Shown here piece after piece: positions 8,054-16,277 of a stretch of 64,000 bases of DNA. The notes under the pieces are model-generated. The model was not told where the DNA came from and did no database searches. It was given only the letters and a program-made list of their open reading frames with translations. The position numbers and the translations under genes are program-made. This DNA is from UBA2377 sp964525935 (GTDB lineage: Bacteria > Verrucomicrobiota > Verrucomicrobiia > Opitutales > Opitutaceae). Every line of letters starts with the position of its first letter. Position 1 is the first letter of the stretch. The stretch is taken from contig CAZGJZ010000003.1 of the NCBI GenBank assembly GCA_964525935.1, positions 62,001 to 126,000 on the forward strand, given 5' to 3'.

Positions 8054-8962
8054 TCAGAGGAGTTCGCCGAGCTGCGCGAAGTAGCCGGCCATCCACTGGT
8101 GAAAGAAGAGAAAATGGAGCGCGCCGGCGATGGCGAGCATCGGCCCGAAGGGAACGTGGACGCCGAAACCGAGGGCGGCGGGCTCGCCCTCGGCGGTCTC
8201 GGCCTTGGGCGCGACCGGGGACGCGCGGCCGGCAATTTTTTGCCAGAGCAGGGCGATGGCGAACCACACGGTGCCGACGACGGCGCCGCCAAACATCGCA
8301 AACACCGCGCCCTGCCAGCCGCAGAAGGCGCCGATGGCGCCGACGAATTTCACGTCGCCGAAGCCCATGGCCTCTTTTTTCAGCACGACCTCGGCGACGA
8401 GCGCGATCCAGAGCACGAGACCGGAGCCGATGAGCATGCCCTGTAGCGAGGCGGTGACTGAGCGCAGGCTGTCGACGAGGAAAATTCCCTCGTGCTGGCC
8501 GTGCAGGGCGGGAACCAGCAATGAGAGCACCACCCCGACCATGCCGGCGCCGACGGTAAACACGTCGGGGATGATCATGTGATCGAGATCGATGAACGTG
8601 GCGCCGATCAGCAGGCTTAAGAACATCATGCCGCAAAGCGCCTTGGCGGGCGGGAAGAGCAGTGCGCAGGCGAGAAAGAGCGCGGCCGTGAGCAGTTCGA
8701 TGAAAGCGTAGCGGATCGAATAGCTGCGACCGCAGCAGCGGGCCTTGCCGCGGAGGATGAACCAACTGAAGACGGGGATGTTGTCATACCACGCGATAGG
8801 CGCGCCACAGCCGCAGTGGGAGCCCGGGGTGACGATGGATTTACCGGCGGGAACGCGGTAGATGACGACGTTGAGAAAACTGCCGATGCAGGCGCCGAAG
8901 AGGGCGGCGGCGACGGGAAAGAACCAAGGAAAGGCCGCGGCGAACTCGGAGTAGGATGACAT
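8054..8962 (-). CDS. pilD: Prepilin peptidase / N-methyltransferase (A24 family, PilD/GspO type)
   Basis: Inner-membrane aspartyl protease that cleaves type IV pilin and pseudopilin leader peptides and methylates the new N-terminus. The 302 residues contain GSFLNVVIYR (~27), a zinc-binding Cys set (CGC ... CC at ~50-78), and the two catalytic aspartates in FIDLDHMIIPD (~128) and GFGDVKF (~197), embedded in several hydrophobic segments. An inserted charged loop (~233-250) lies near the C-terminus. No pilus genes are adjacent, although the 59757 gene product may carry a pseudopilin-like domain. Confidence 0.93.
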   Translation of the reverse strand: MSSYSEFAAAFPWFFPVAAALFGACIGSFLNVVIYRVPAGKSIVTPGSHCGCGAPIAWYDNIPVFSWFILRGKARCCGRSYSIRYAFIELLTAALFLACALLFPPAKALCGMMFLSLLIGATFIDLDHMIIPDVFTVGAGMVGVVLSLLVPALHGQHEGIFLVDSLRSVTASLQGMLIGSGLVLWIALVAEVVLKKEAMGFGDVKFVGAIGAFCGWQGAVFAMFGGAVVGTVWFAIALLWQKIAGRASPVAPKAETAEGEPAALGFGVHVPFGPMLAIAGALHFLFFHQWMAGYFAQLGELL

Positions 8963-8967
8963 CGGAA

Positions 8968-9876
8968 TCAGGTTTCGCCGCGAGCAAGGCGCACGGCGGC
9001 TTGCATGGCGGGGGCGGTGCGGGCGGCGGGGATGCCGCTCCAGATCTCAAGGGCCTTGGCGCCTTGGTGCACGAGCATCGCGAGGCCATTGGCACACGGC
9101 AGGCCCAGCGTGGCGGCCTGTCGCAGCAGCGCGGTGCGGGGTGGGTTGTAGATCATGTCGAAGACCATGGCGGGGCGGGCGACGCGCAGCAAATCAATCG
9201 GCATGGGGTCGTCGGCGTGCAGACCTGCGGAGGTGGCGTTGATCACCAGCGCCCCGGCGGGAAAATCGGCGGGAATCGAATCGGGTGCGAAACCGCGCAG
9301 GGGAATCTGGCCGCCCGCTGCCGCAACGGGACGCAGGGTGGCGAAGAGGGCGTCGAGATTGGCGGCGGTGCGGTTGGCGATCCAGAGGGAAGCGCAGCGG
9401 CGCTGGAGGCACTCGACGGCGGCGCCGCGCGCGGCTCCGCCGGCGCCGAGGAGGAGAATGTGCGTGCCGGCGAATTCGCCGCGAAGGTCTTCGCGGACGG
9501 CGGTGGCGAGGCCGTAGCCGTCGGTGTTGAAACCGTGCCAGCCCTGTTCGGTCCAACGCAGGGTGTTGACGGCGCCGACGGGGCGGGCGGCTTCGTCGAT
9601 CGCGGCGACGTGGTCGAGCGCGAGGATTTTGTGCGGGACGGTGAGGTTGACGCCGCGGAAGCGCTTGGCGTGCAAGAGGGCGAGAGCGCGGGGCAACTCG
9701 GCGGGCGGGACATCGAAGCGGAAGTAGCGCCAGTGGGCGTAGGCCGGGTCGGTGGCCGCGAGTTCGGCGAGGGCGGCGTTGTGCATCGGCGGACTCAGCG
9801 AGTGGCCGATGGGGTGGCCGAGCACGGCGAGCGCGGTGCCGGGAAAGGACCAGCGGTCCAGGTCGGCGAGCGTCAG
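8968..9876 (-). CDS. aroE: Shikimate dehydrogenase
   Basis: Reduces 3-dehydroshikimate to shikimate with NADPH. It shows VLGHPIGHSLSPPMHN (substrate site), NLTVPHK with the catalytic Lys, NTLRW, and the Rossmann loop LLGAGGAARG. The start is uncertain. No ATG, GTG or TTG lies close before the conserved part; a CTG at 9876 fits the domain. The ATG at 10041 would force a 67-base overlap with the upstream gene and add residues translated from an intergenic repeat. A TTG at 9942 is another option. The stop is five bases from the prepilin peptidase start, so the two are likely cotranscribed. Confidence 0.88.
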   Translation of the reverse strand: MTLADLDRWSFPGTALAVLGHPIGHSLSPPMHNAALAELAATDPAYAHWRYFRFDVPPAELPRALALLHAKRFRGVNLTVPHKILALDHVAAIDEAARPVGAVNTLRWTEQGWHGFNTDGYGLATAVREDLRGEFAGTHILLLGAGGAARGAAVECLQRRCASLWIANRTAANLDALFATLRPVAAAGGQIPLRGFAPDSIPADFPAGALVINATSAGLHADDPMPIDLLRVARPAMVFDMIYNPPRTALLRQAATLGLPCANGLAMLVHQGAKALEIWSGIPAARTAPAMQAAVRLARGET

Positions 9877-9890
9877 AACCTCGGAGTTTT

Positions 9891-9954
9891 CGATTTTCGA
9901 TTTCAGATTTTTGATTGGAGCAGCGGCCGGGGCGCGGCGCAAAATCGAAAATCG
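9891..9954. repeat. AT-rich inverted repeat between sirB1-like and aroE genes
   Basis: Perfect 13-bp arms CGATTTTCGATTT (9891-9903) and AAATCGAAAATCG (9942-9954) flank a GC-rich 38-base loop. The AT-rich arms stand out sharply from the surrounding sequence. They may form a stable RNA hairpin between two cotranscribed genes. Confidence 0.6.
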
Positions 9955-9974
9955 GAAATCTGGGACCGAAAATC

Positions 9975-10841
9975 CTACGCGGAATTGCGTTCGTGAGTGG
10001 CCTCGAACTCTTCCACGAAGCTGGCGAAGAGGCGGGAGCACTCGGCGTTGCCGGCCGTATTATAGTGGTTCACGAGATTGCGGCAGCTGCGGCAGAGGAC
10101 TTCGCGCACGGGTGTCGGGGCGAGGTCGGTGACCTTGGGCGCGATGTTGTTGGCACGGAGGAGGTCGAGGATCTCGTCGGCATCGCGGAAGACGCCCTTG
10201 TCAAAGGGATCGACGAAAAACGGCGCGGCCTCGAGGTAGCAGCCGACAATGAAATGGCCGGGCAGGCCGACGGGCTCGAGCTCGAGGTCGAGGCGCTCGG
10301 CGACGAGCAGGTAAACGATGCTGAGCGAAAGCGGGATGCCCTTGCGGCGGATGAGCACCTGGTCGAGGAAGCTGTTCAGCGGGTCGGTGTATTGCTCGAC
10401 GTTGCCGTGAAAGCCCCACTCGTGAAAGAGCACGCGGTTGATGATGCGGCATTTTTCGCGCGGCGTGGCGGGTTCGGAGATGAGTTCGCGGCAGCGGGTG
10501 GAGATCTCGTCGAGGGCGTTGCAGCAGGCGCCGACGTCGAGGTCGGGCGTGACGGTGCGGCTGAGCAGGATGGCGCCGGTCTCGAGCTCGTAGTTGAGTG
10601 AGCGGATGAAGCCGCGGAATTCGGCGACGGGATCGCCGAACTTCAGCTCGTCGAGATACCAGGCGGCGTGGCGGGCGAGGATGCGGTGCTGGCCGTGGGA
10701 GGTTTCCTCGAGGAATTGCGTCGCGGCGGCGCCGAGGCGGGTGAAGTGCGACAGGAGGGCTTTGCGGACGCTCACGCTGGAGTCGTCGAGCAGACTCAGA
10801 AACGCCTCCCGCTGGCCATCACTCAGCTTTTCCGTTTCCAC
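9975..10841 (-). CDS. SirB1-like transglutaminase-fold protein
   Basis: Cytoplasmic protein of the SirB1/transglutaminase-like (core2) family; its biochemical role is unknown. The 288 residues begin with HEAT-like helices. The family core then includes NRVLFHEWGFHGN (~145), LIRRKGIPLSLSIVYLLVAERL (~170-195) and GLPGHFIVG (~200), where family members carry a His but usually no full Cys-His-Asp triad. The start is a GTG at 10841. It sits between yggS and aroE in the same direction. Confidence 0.8.
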   Translation of the reverse strand: METEKLSDGQREAFLSLLDDSSVSVRKALLSHFTRLGAAATQFLEETSHGQHRILARHAAWYLDELKFGDPVAEFRGFIRSLNYELETGAILLSRTVTPDLDVGACCNALDEISTRCRELISEPATPREKCRIINRVLFHEWGFHGNVEQYTDPLNSFLDQVLIRRKGIPLSLSIVYLLVAERLDLELEPVGLPGHFIVGCYLEAAPFFVDPFDKGVFRDADEILDLLRANNIAPKVTDLAPTPVREVLCRSCRNLVNHYNTAGNAECSRLFASFVEEFEATHERNSA

Positions 10842-10913
10842 GCGTCGAAACGAAAAGGGTTTTACGCGTGATGCAATCCGTAACCGAGCGCGCAGACGGA
10901 AATCTTTAAATTT

Positions 10914-11606
10914 TTACCGCGTGCCGAAAAGCGCGGTGCCGACACGCACGAGCGTGCTGCCGGCGGCGACGGCGGCGACCAGATCGCCACTCATGCCCAT
11001 GGAGAGTTCGCGCAACGGGGTGCCGAACTGGGGCGCGAGCCGGTCGCGGATCGTGCGGAGGTTGGCGAAGGTGCGTTCGGCGACGGCGGGATCGTCGGAG
11101 AGCGGGGCGATGGTCATGAGGCCATCCACGCGCAGCGCCGGGCGGGTGAGGGCGAGTTCGAGGAGGCGCGGGGCGTCTTCGGGCTCGGCGCCGAACTTGG
11201 CGGGGTCGTTGCCGGCGTTGATCTGAAGGAGGATGGGCAGGACCTTGCCGAGCTCGGCGGCGGCGCGGTCGAGGTGGTTGAGGAGCTTTTCGCTGTCGAC
11301 GCTTTGGATGCGGTCAAAGTGCGCGGCGGCGAGCCTGGCCTTGTTGGACTGGAGGTGGCCGATGAGTTCCCACGCGATGGGGGCGGTGCACTGGGCGCGT
11401 TTATCGACGGCTTCCTGGACGCGGTTTTCGCCGACGGCGCGCAGACCGTAGCGGGCGGCATGGGCGGCGGCGGTGGCCGGGTGGGTCTTGGTCACGGCGA
11501 GCAGCTCGACCTCACGGGAGTCGCGTCCGGCCTGGGCACAGGCGGCGGCGATCTGGGCGCGGACGGCGTCGGCGCGGCTTTTGAACTCCTCGTAGGTGAG
11601 CTGCAT
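10914..11606 (-). CDS. yggS: YggS/PLPBP family pyridoxal-phosphate homeostasis protein
   Basis: PLP-binding alanine-racemase-fold protein involved in vitamin B6 and amino-acid homeostasis; members have no known catalysis. In 230 residues it has the PLP lysine in AVTKTHP (~37), GENRVQEA, LIGHLQSNK, LLQINAGNDPAKFG, and GMSGDLVAAVAAGSTLVRVGTALFG at the end, all typical. It heads the minus-strand run to prs and is divergent from a lysR gene. A T-N11-A palindrome in the shared gap may control both. A diverged second copy is at 43635. Confidence 0.92.
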   Translation of the reverse strand: MQLTYEEFKSRADAVRAQIAAACAQAGRDSREVELLAVTKTHPATAAAHAARYGLRAVGENRVQEAVDKRAQCTAPIAWELIGHLQSNKARLAAAHFDRIQSVDSEKLLNHLDRAAAELGKVLPILLQINAGNDPAKFGAEPEDAPRLLELALTRPALRVDGLMTIAPLSDDPAVAERTFANLRTIRDRLAPQFGTPLRELSMGMSGDLVAAVAAGSTLVRVGTALFGTR

Positions 11607-11647
11607 TAAATCAACATTACTTATAGGTTTGCTAGGTGATTAGGCTT

Positions 11648-11670
11648 CGTTATGCCTGCTGACAATAACG
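11648..11670. promoter_or_regulatory. LysR-type operator CGTTAT-N11-ATAACG
   Basis: Six-base perfect inverted arms are separated by exactly 11 bases, giving the canonical T-N11-A box of LysR regulators. The box lies between the divergent yggS and lysR genes, centred about 20 bases before the lysR ATG, where it could serve for autoregulation. TTGTCA (minus strand, inside the box) with TAATCA 17 bases on is a possible promoter towards yggS. Confidence 0.65.
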
Positions 11671-11677
11671 ATTCGTC

Positions 11678-12577
11678 ATGCAAATTGAGAACTTCAAAAT
11701 CTTCGCGGACTTGGTGGAAACGAAGAGCTTTTCAAAATCGGCCAAGCTCAACGGCATCACGCAGTCGGCTGTGAGCCAGCAGGCGCGGGCGATGGAGCGG
11801 CATTTCAAGACGTTGTTGATCGATCGCAGCCAGAAGCAGTTTCAGCTCACGCGCGAGGGTCAGCGGGTCTATGAATCGGCCAAGGAAGTGCTGCACGCCT
11901 ACGACAAGCTGTTGAGCGAGTTGCAGGAGATGAAGAAGGTGATCAGCGGGACGATCCGGATTTCGACGATTTACTCGATCGGCCTGCACGAGCTGCCGCC
12001 GTTTATCAAAAAATTCCTGCACGACTTTCCCTCGGTCAACGTGCGGGTCGAATACCGCCGGTCGAATCTCGTCTACGAGGACATTTTGCACAACGCGGTG
12101 GACTTCGGCCTCGTGGCGTTTCCGGTGAAGCACCGGCAGATCGAGGCGCTGGCCTTCCGCAACGACCACCTCGTGCTCATCGCGCACCCGAACCACCCGC
12201 TCGCGAAAAAGGGCGACATCGACATCAAGGAGCTGGCGGGCCAGCGGTTCATCGGTTTCGACCCGGACATCCCGACGCGCAAGGCGGTCGACCAGATTTT
12301 CCGCGAGCACAAGCTCGAGATCGAGCCGGTGATGGAGTTCGACAACATCGAGACGGTGAAGCGTGCGGTCGAGATCGACCACGGCATCGCCATCGTGCCG
12401 CAGGCCACGGTGCTGCAGGAAATCCAGCAGGGCTCGCTCGCAGCGATCCATTTCAAGGGCAAGGATTTCACCCGGCCGCTCGCGATCCTGCACCGTAAGG
12501 GCCGTGTGCTGACGCCCGCGATGAAGAAATTCATCGAAACGCTCGGGCTCGACCTGCCCGAGGCGAAGGGAAATTGA
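11678..12577 (+). CDS. LysR family transcriptional regulator
   Basis: DNA-binding regulator of 299 residues. The N-terminal winged helix-turn-helix (FADLVETKSFSKSAKLNGITQSAVSQQ, ~9-35, given here as a range) is followed by a linker helix and a periplasmic-binding-like effector domain (~90-290). The effector domain has IRISTIYSIG, VDFGLVAFP and GIAIVPQATVLQEI; it is CysB/CbbR-like in length and pattern, but the ligand cannot be named. It has its own T-N11-A site upstream and is divergent from the yggS-prs run, which is therefore a plausible target. Confidence 0.93.
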   Translation: MQIENFKIFADLVETKSFSKSAKLNGITQSAVSQQARAMERHFKTLLIDRSQKQFQLTREGQRVYESAKEVLHAYDKLLSELQEMKKVISGTIRISTIYSIGLHELPPFIKKFLHDFPSVNVRVEYRRSNLVYEDILHNAVDFGLVAFPVKHRQIEALAFRNDHLVLIAHPNHPLAKKGDIDIKELAGQRFIGFDPDIPTRKAVDQIFREHKLEIEPVMEFDNIETVKRAVEIDHGIAIVPQATVLQEIQQGSLAAIHFKGKDFTRPLAILHRKGRVLTPAMKKFIETLGLDLPEAKGN

Positions 12578-12654
12578 GGCGCGGGCGTTTAAAACTTCCG
12601 TTACGGGAACAAGTGGCGGGTTCGTGTCTCCTAGCTATGATGCAGCGGTAGTTG

Positions 12655-12675
12655 GGGCGGGTCAAAGACCCGTCC
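12655..12675. repeat. Intergenic palindrome GGCGGGTC-AAA-GACCCGTCC
   Basis: A 9-bp stem with one G-T pair lies in the 126-base gap between lysR and the thioredoxin gene. Its GGGTC/GACCC core matches the copy at 28285. Nothing else is recognisable in that gap. Confidence 0.55.
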
Positions 12676-12703
12676 TGCTGCCAAACCAGTTTCCTCTCAT
12701 TTT

Positions 12704-13195
12704 ATGAAATCACTCCGTATCCTTGGTCTGTTGGGTCTGTTCGTCTTTGGCGGCGCGCTCCTGCGCGCGGAGCCGATCGCACCGTTTCCGGCGCCGACTT
12801 GGGTGCTGCAGGATCTTGACGGCAAGGCGGTCCGTTCGGACCAATTCAGGGGCAAGGTCGTCGTCGTGGATTTTTGGGCGACGTGGTGCCCGCCCTGCCG
12901 TGAGGAAATCCCCGGCTACGTCGCGCTGCAGGAGAAATACGGGAAGGACGGGCTGGTCATCATCGGCGTCTCGCTCGACCGCGCGGGCCCGGTGAAGGTG
13001 AAGCAATTTGCGGAGAAGTTCGGGATCAACTACACCCTCGTCATGGGCGACCAGGACACGGTGGCGGCATTCGGCGGCTTTGATGCGATCCCGACGACCT
13101 TTATCATCGACCGGCGCGGGATCGTGCGCGACCGGAAGACCGGCGCGATGGACACCGAGAGCTACGAAAAGAACCTGCTGGCTTATCTGCGCTGA
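12704..13195 (+). CDS. TlpA/ResA-like periplasmic thioredoxin-fold protein
   Basis: Thiol-disulfide oxidoreductase exported by a signal peptide (KSLRILGLLGLFVFGGALLRA, cleavage near residue 22). The 163-residue protein has the redox motif WATWCPPC (~60-67), VVVDFWA before it and the cis-proline loop IPTTFIID (~130), as in TlpA/ResA proteins that keep cytochrome c or other envelope thiols reduced. It is monocistronic, with a strong terminator 43 bases after its stop. Confidence 0.93.
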   Translation: MKSLRILGLLGLFVFGGALLRAEPIAPFPAPTWVLQDLDGKAVRSDQFRGKVVVVDFWATWCPPCREEIPGYVALQEKYGKDGLVIIGVSLDRAGPVKVKQFAEKFGINYTLVMGDQDTVAAFGGFDAIPTTFIIDRRGIVRDRKTGAMDTESYEKNLLAYLR

Positions 13196-13237
13196 GGGCG
13201 CGGCTGCTAACGCGGCGACGCGAGTGTGAATAGGATT

Positions 13238-13272
13238 GAAGCCGGGCCCGCGGGTCCGGCTTCCTGTTTTTT
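13238..13272 (+). terminator. Rho-independent terminator of the TlpA-like gene
   Basis: GAAGCCGG...CCGGCTTC, extended by GG/CC pairs and one G-T pair to about 12 bp, is followed by CTG and six T. The T-tract abuts the next gene's ATG at 13277. Confidence 0.8.
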
Positions 13273-13276
13273 GCGC

Positions 13277-14161
13277 ATGGACTTTCCGGCCTATCTTTTC
13301 ATCCCGCTGGCGTGTGGGTTTTTCTACGTGGTCAGCATGCTGTCGTTTAAACGGGCGGGAGATTTTGGCGTGGGCGTGTGGCGGACGACGTTCATCGCCA
13401 ATTGGGCCTGCGCCCTGGTGTTCCTGCCCTTCTGGCTGAAGCAGGGCTGGGCGCCGGTGCCGGCGACGCTTTATTGGCAGCCAGCGGTGATCGGGGTGCT
13501 TTTCCTCTTTGGGCAGATCCTGATGTTTCTCGCGATCACGCGCGGCGATGTGTCGGTGGCCACGCCGGTCATGGGCGCGAAGGTGTTGCTGGTGGCGTTG
13601 TTCAGCAGCCTGCTGCGGGTCGGCGAGGTCCCGCTGAAATGGTGGCTCGCCGCGGCGCTGAGCGTGGCGGCGCTCGGGTTGCTCAACCTGCGTGGCGGCG
13701 CGGAGCCCCGCCGCGTGGGGAGCACGGTGGTGCTGACGTTGATGAGTGCGACGATGTATGCGCTGAGCGACGTGCTGGTGCAAAAATGGGCGCCAGCCTG
13801 GGGCACGGGGAATTTCTTCCCGCCGATGTTCGTGGTCGTGGGACTTTACTCGTTTGTGCTGCTGGCGTTTGCCCGCGGCGGCCTGGCCGGGATCACGCCC
13901 GGCGCATGGCGTTGGGTGGGGTGGGGCGCGGCGTGCAATGCGCTGACCAACGGCGGCATCGCGCTGACGCTCGGCATCTGGGGCAACGCGACGGCGGTGA
14001 ACATTGTCTACAGCTCGCGCGGACTTTTCAGCGTGCTGGTGGTTTGGTGGGTGGGGCACTGGTTTTCCAATGCGGAGCAGCAGGCCGGGCGGGCGGTGCT
14101 GCTGTCGCGGCTGGCGGGAGCGGGAGCGATGCTCGCGGCCATCGGGCTGGTGATGTTTTAA
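13277..14161 (+). CDS. EamA/DMT-superfamily membrane transporter
   Basis: Small-molecule exporter or permease of the drug/metabolite transporter superfamily. From the ATG at 13277 it has 294 residues and about ten hydrophobic segments with two EamA-like halves, as in the family. A start at 13226 would place the TlpA terminator inside the coding region, so it is rejected. Small motifs include FGQILMFLAITRGDVSVATPV and YSSRGLFSVLVVW. The substrate cannot be deduced. Confidence 0.85.
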   Translation: MDFPAYLFIPLACGFFYVVSMLSFKRAGDFGVGVWRTTFIANWACALVFLPFWLKQGWAPVPATLYWQPAVIGVLFLFGQILMFLAITRGDVSVATPVMGAKVLLVALFSSLLRVGEVPLKWWLAAALSVAALGLLNLRGGAEPRRVGSTVVLTLMSATMYALSDVLVQKWAPAWGTGNFFPPMFVVVGLYSFVLLAFARGGLAGITPGAWRWVGWGAACNALTNGGIALTLGIWGNATAVNIVYSSRGLFSVLVVWWVGHWFSNAEQQAGRAVLLSRLAGAGAMLAAIGLVMF

Positions 14162-14245
14162 GGCAGGGAGCGGAGCACCCTGCCTTGGTGTTTTGGGGCG
14201 CGGGGCGAAAGTTTTCGGCCCTCCTTCGCTAAAGCTTCGAAGGGC

Positions 14246-14273
14246 TTTTTTATCGGGTTCACCCGATAAAAAA
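14246..14273. terminator. Bidirectional terminator between eamA and GH3 genes
   Basis: A perfect 13-bp inverted repeat TTTTTTATCGGGT-TC-ACCCGATAAAAAA has a T-tract on both strands. It serves the convergent EamA gene (+) and can serve GH3 (-). The rest of 14162-14465 holds a REP-like palindrome (14438) and no gene. Confidence 0.85.
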
Positions 14274-14437
14274 GGAGGGGAGCCGGCGATTACCCCTAAC
14301 GCCGACTCCCCATGACTTTCTTGTTTCACGGTCACGAGGACCGGGAGTCATTCAATACAACCCATGTCCGGTGTGGCACCGAACGACTCAGTTTTGAAAA
14401 GCACTACGCGTGCCAAGCGCGGGGGATTTTTCGATGG

Positions 14438-14454
14438 GCGGGCCAGCGGCCCGC
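14438..14454. repeat. Intergenic palindrome GCGGGCC-AGC-GGCCCGC
   Basis: A perfect 7-bp stem with loop AGC lies just after the GH3 stop codon. Its loop AGC is shared with the copies at 32074 and 44643. Confidence 0.55.
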
Positions 14455-14465
14455 GTTTCCAAGGA

Positions 14466-16148
14466 TCACTTCGCCGGCCAGGGGGCTTGGGTGTCGGGGC
14501 GGAAGCGGGCGAGCTGGGCGAGTTCGTCGGCGACCTGCCGGTCGCTGCGGCAGCGCGGCACCTTGTGCTGGCCGCCCCACTGGCCGCGGTTGCGCTGCCA
14601 TTGCTCAAAGATGCCCGGCATCACGAGCCGGACGACGGGTGCGCCGAGGGTGCCGGCCTTGCGCCGGGCGAGGTAGTCGGGGTTGAGCTTCTGCAACTCG
14701 GCATCCAGGTCGTCGGCGAGCACGGGGCCGGTGGGCGTCGCGACGGTGCCGGGGCGGAGTTCGACCCACCATTCGTGACAGCCACGCATCTGGCCGGTGA
14801 GCGATTGCAACAACAGGGGTGCCGTGTGGAAGTTGACGATGGTCCACGCGTGGCGCTGGCAGACGGTGACGAGGGCGTCGGTGGTTTCCTTTTCGATGAC
14901 GTGCTCGCCAAACGCGTTGAGTTGGAGCCGGGTGCGGCCGACGTAGATCAGGCGCGGCGGCTCGGTGCTGGTGAAACGCACCACATCGCCGAGGACGTAG
15001 CGGCAGAGGCCCGCGGGCGTGGTCACAATAAGCACGTAGTCGATACCGGGCTTCACGCCGGCCAGCGGCACGGTTTTCGTGGCGAGCTGGTCGAGGTGAT
15101 TTTCGTCGAAATCGCGCAGGGGCAGGAATTCGAAGAACAGGCCGGCGTCGGTGAGCAGGCGCAGGCCTTGGCCGCTGGCGCCATCCTGCGCGGCGATGAA
15201 GCCTTCCGAGGCGGGATAAACCTCGTGGAAATTGACGCCCGGGCCGCACGCGAGCCGCAGCTCGTCGGCGAAAGGGGCGGCCGGCGCACCGCCGTGGACG
15301 AGGCATTCGAGATTGGGCCACACGGCCTGCAGGTGCGTGTAAACGGACTTGCCGTTGTTGGCGCCGGCGCGGCGGCGCACGGCGGCCGCCAGCATCAGGA
15401 GCCAGTCCGGGAGGCCGCCGAGCAACGTGATGTCGCGGGTGTGGGTGCGCTCCGCAATGGCATCGAGACGCGCAGACCAGTCGTCCATTTGCGCGATGGC
15501 GACCCCGGGTTCATAGAGGTGGCGTTCCACCCACGCAGGGAGATTGAGGGCGGCGAGCCCGCTCAGGTCGCCGCCGAAAGCGGGGACGCTCGCGGAGTCG
15601 GTGAGGGGCACGAGGACCGTTGAGCCGCCGAGGAGCAGCTGCCGCCCGCGAAAGATCCCGGCGTGGCCGGCGCGCGCGGTGTAGCAGAGCAACGAGGCGA
15701 GGCCGGCGTGCCGGAAATGGCGCAGCAACTCCTCGGTGACGGGCAGGCACTTGGGCTGGCCCGTGGTCGTGCCGGCGGAAAGGGCGTAAAGGGCGCAGCG
15801 GCCGGGCCAGAGCACGTTGGCCTCACCGCGGATCATGCGCTCGATCTGCGGCGCGAGTTGTTCATAGGTCCGCAGCGGGGCGCGGGTGGCGAACTGGGCG
15901 TGCGTGAGACCGGAAGCGAGGCCGAACGTGCGGCCTTGCTCGGTGCCGGCCAGGTTGGCGAGCAGGCCGCGCAGCATGCGCTGCTGGTCGGGAATGGCGG
16001 TCTGTCTCCGGCGTAATTTCGCGGCCATGCGCGCCGTGGAAAGGCTGGCGCCGAGCGTGTGGAAACTTTTGGGAAGAACCGGCATGGCGACCGCTGCGTG
16101 AGCGGATTCAGGCAGGCCGGCGGCGGGATGGGTCGCAAGTGTATTCAC
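14466..16148 (-). CDS. GH3 family protein (acyl-acid amido synthetase-like, ANL superfamily)
   Basis: Bacterial member of the GH3 auxin-responsive promoter family, adenylating enzymes that in plants conjugate amino acids to hormones such as auxin and jasmonate. In 560 residues it shows the ATP loop YALSAGTTTGQPK (~145), VHGGAPAAPF, VYPASEGFIAAQ (~325), the GLCRYVLGDVVRF hinge (~400) and a C-terminal lid domain with NAFGEHVIEKE, and is full-length. The start is a GTG at 16148. In bacteria the substrate is generally unknown; many genomes carry one lone copy, as here. Family is certain, function unknown. Confidence 0.9.
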   Translation of the reverse strand: MNTLATHPAAGLPESAHAAVAMPVLPKSFHTLGASLSTARMAAKLRRRQTAIPDQQRMLRGLLANLAGTEQGRTFGLASGLTHAQFATRAPLRTYEQLAPQIERMIRGEANVLWPGRCALYALSAGTTTGQPKCLPVTEELLRHFRHAGLASLLCYTARAGHAGIFRGRQLLLGGSTVLVPLTDSASVPAFGGDLSGLAALNLPAWVERHLYEPGVAIAQMDDWSARLDAIAERTHTRDITLLGGLPDWLLMLAAAVRRRAGANNGKSVYTHLQAVWPNLECLVHGGAPAAPFADELRLACGPGVNFHEVYPASEGFIAAQDGASGQGLRLLTDAGLFFEFLPLRDFDENHLDQLATKTVPLAGVKPGIDYVLIVTTPAGLCRYVLGDVVRFTSTEPPRLIYVGRTRLQLNAFGEHVIEKETTDALVTVCQRHAWTIVNFHTAPLLLQSLTGQMRGCHEWWVELRPGTVATPTGPVLADDLDAELQKLNPDYLARRKAGTLGAPVVRLVMPGIFEQWQRNRGQWGGQHKVPRCRSDRQVADELAQLARFRPDTQAPWPAK

Positions 16149-16277
16149 GACGGCTCCAGAAACTTACCGGATTTTTAGCGGTGGTAAAAAACCTGCCAAT
16201 CTGCCGGGCGGCCTGGCGGAGCCGGGAGCGGCGACATTTGATTGCCGGCGGGGCGGGCGGGCGGGCATGTTCGCGCG

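Noticed and set aside
13378..14232. Plus-strand frame overlapping the EamA gene in another phase
   Set aside because: It is Gly/Arg/Ala-rich and shares the strand with a gene that has ten hydrophobic segments; only that gene is supported.
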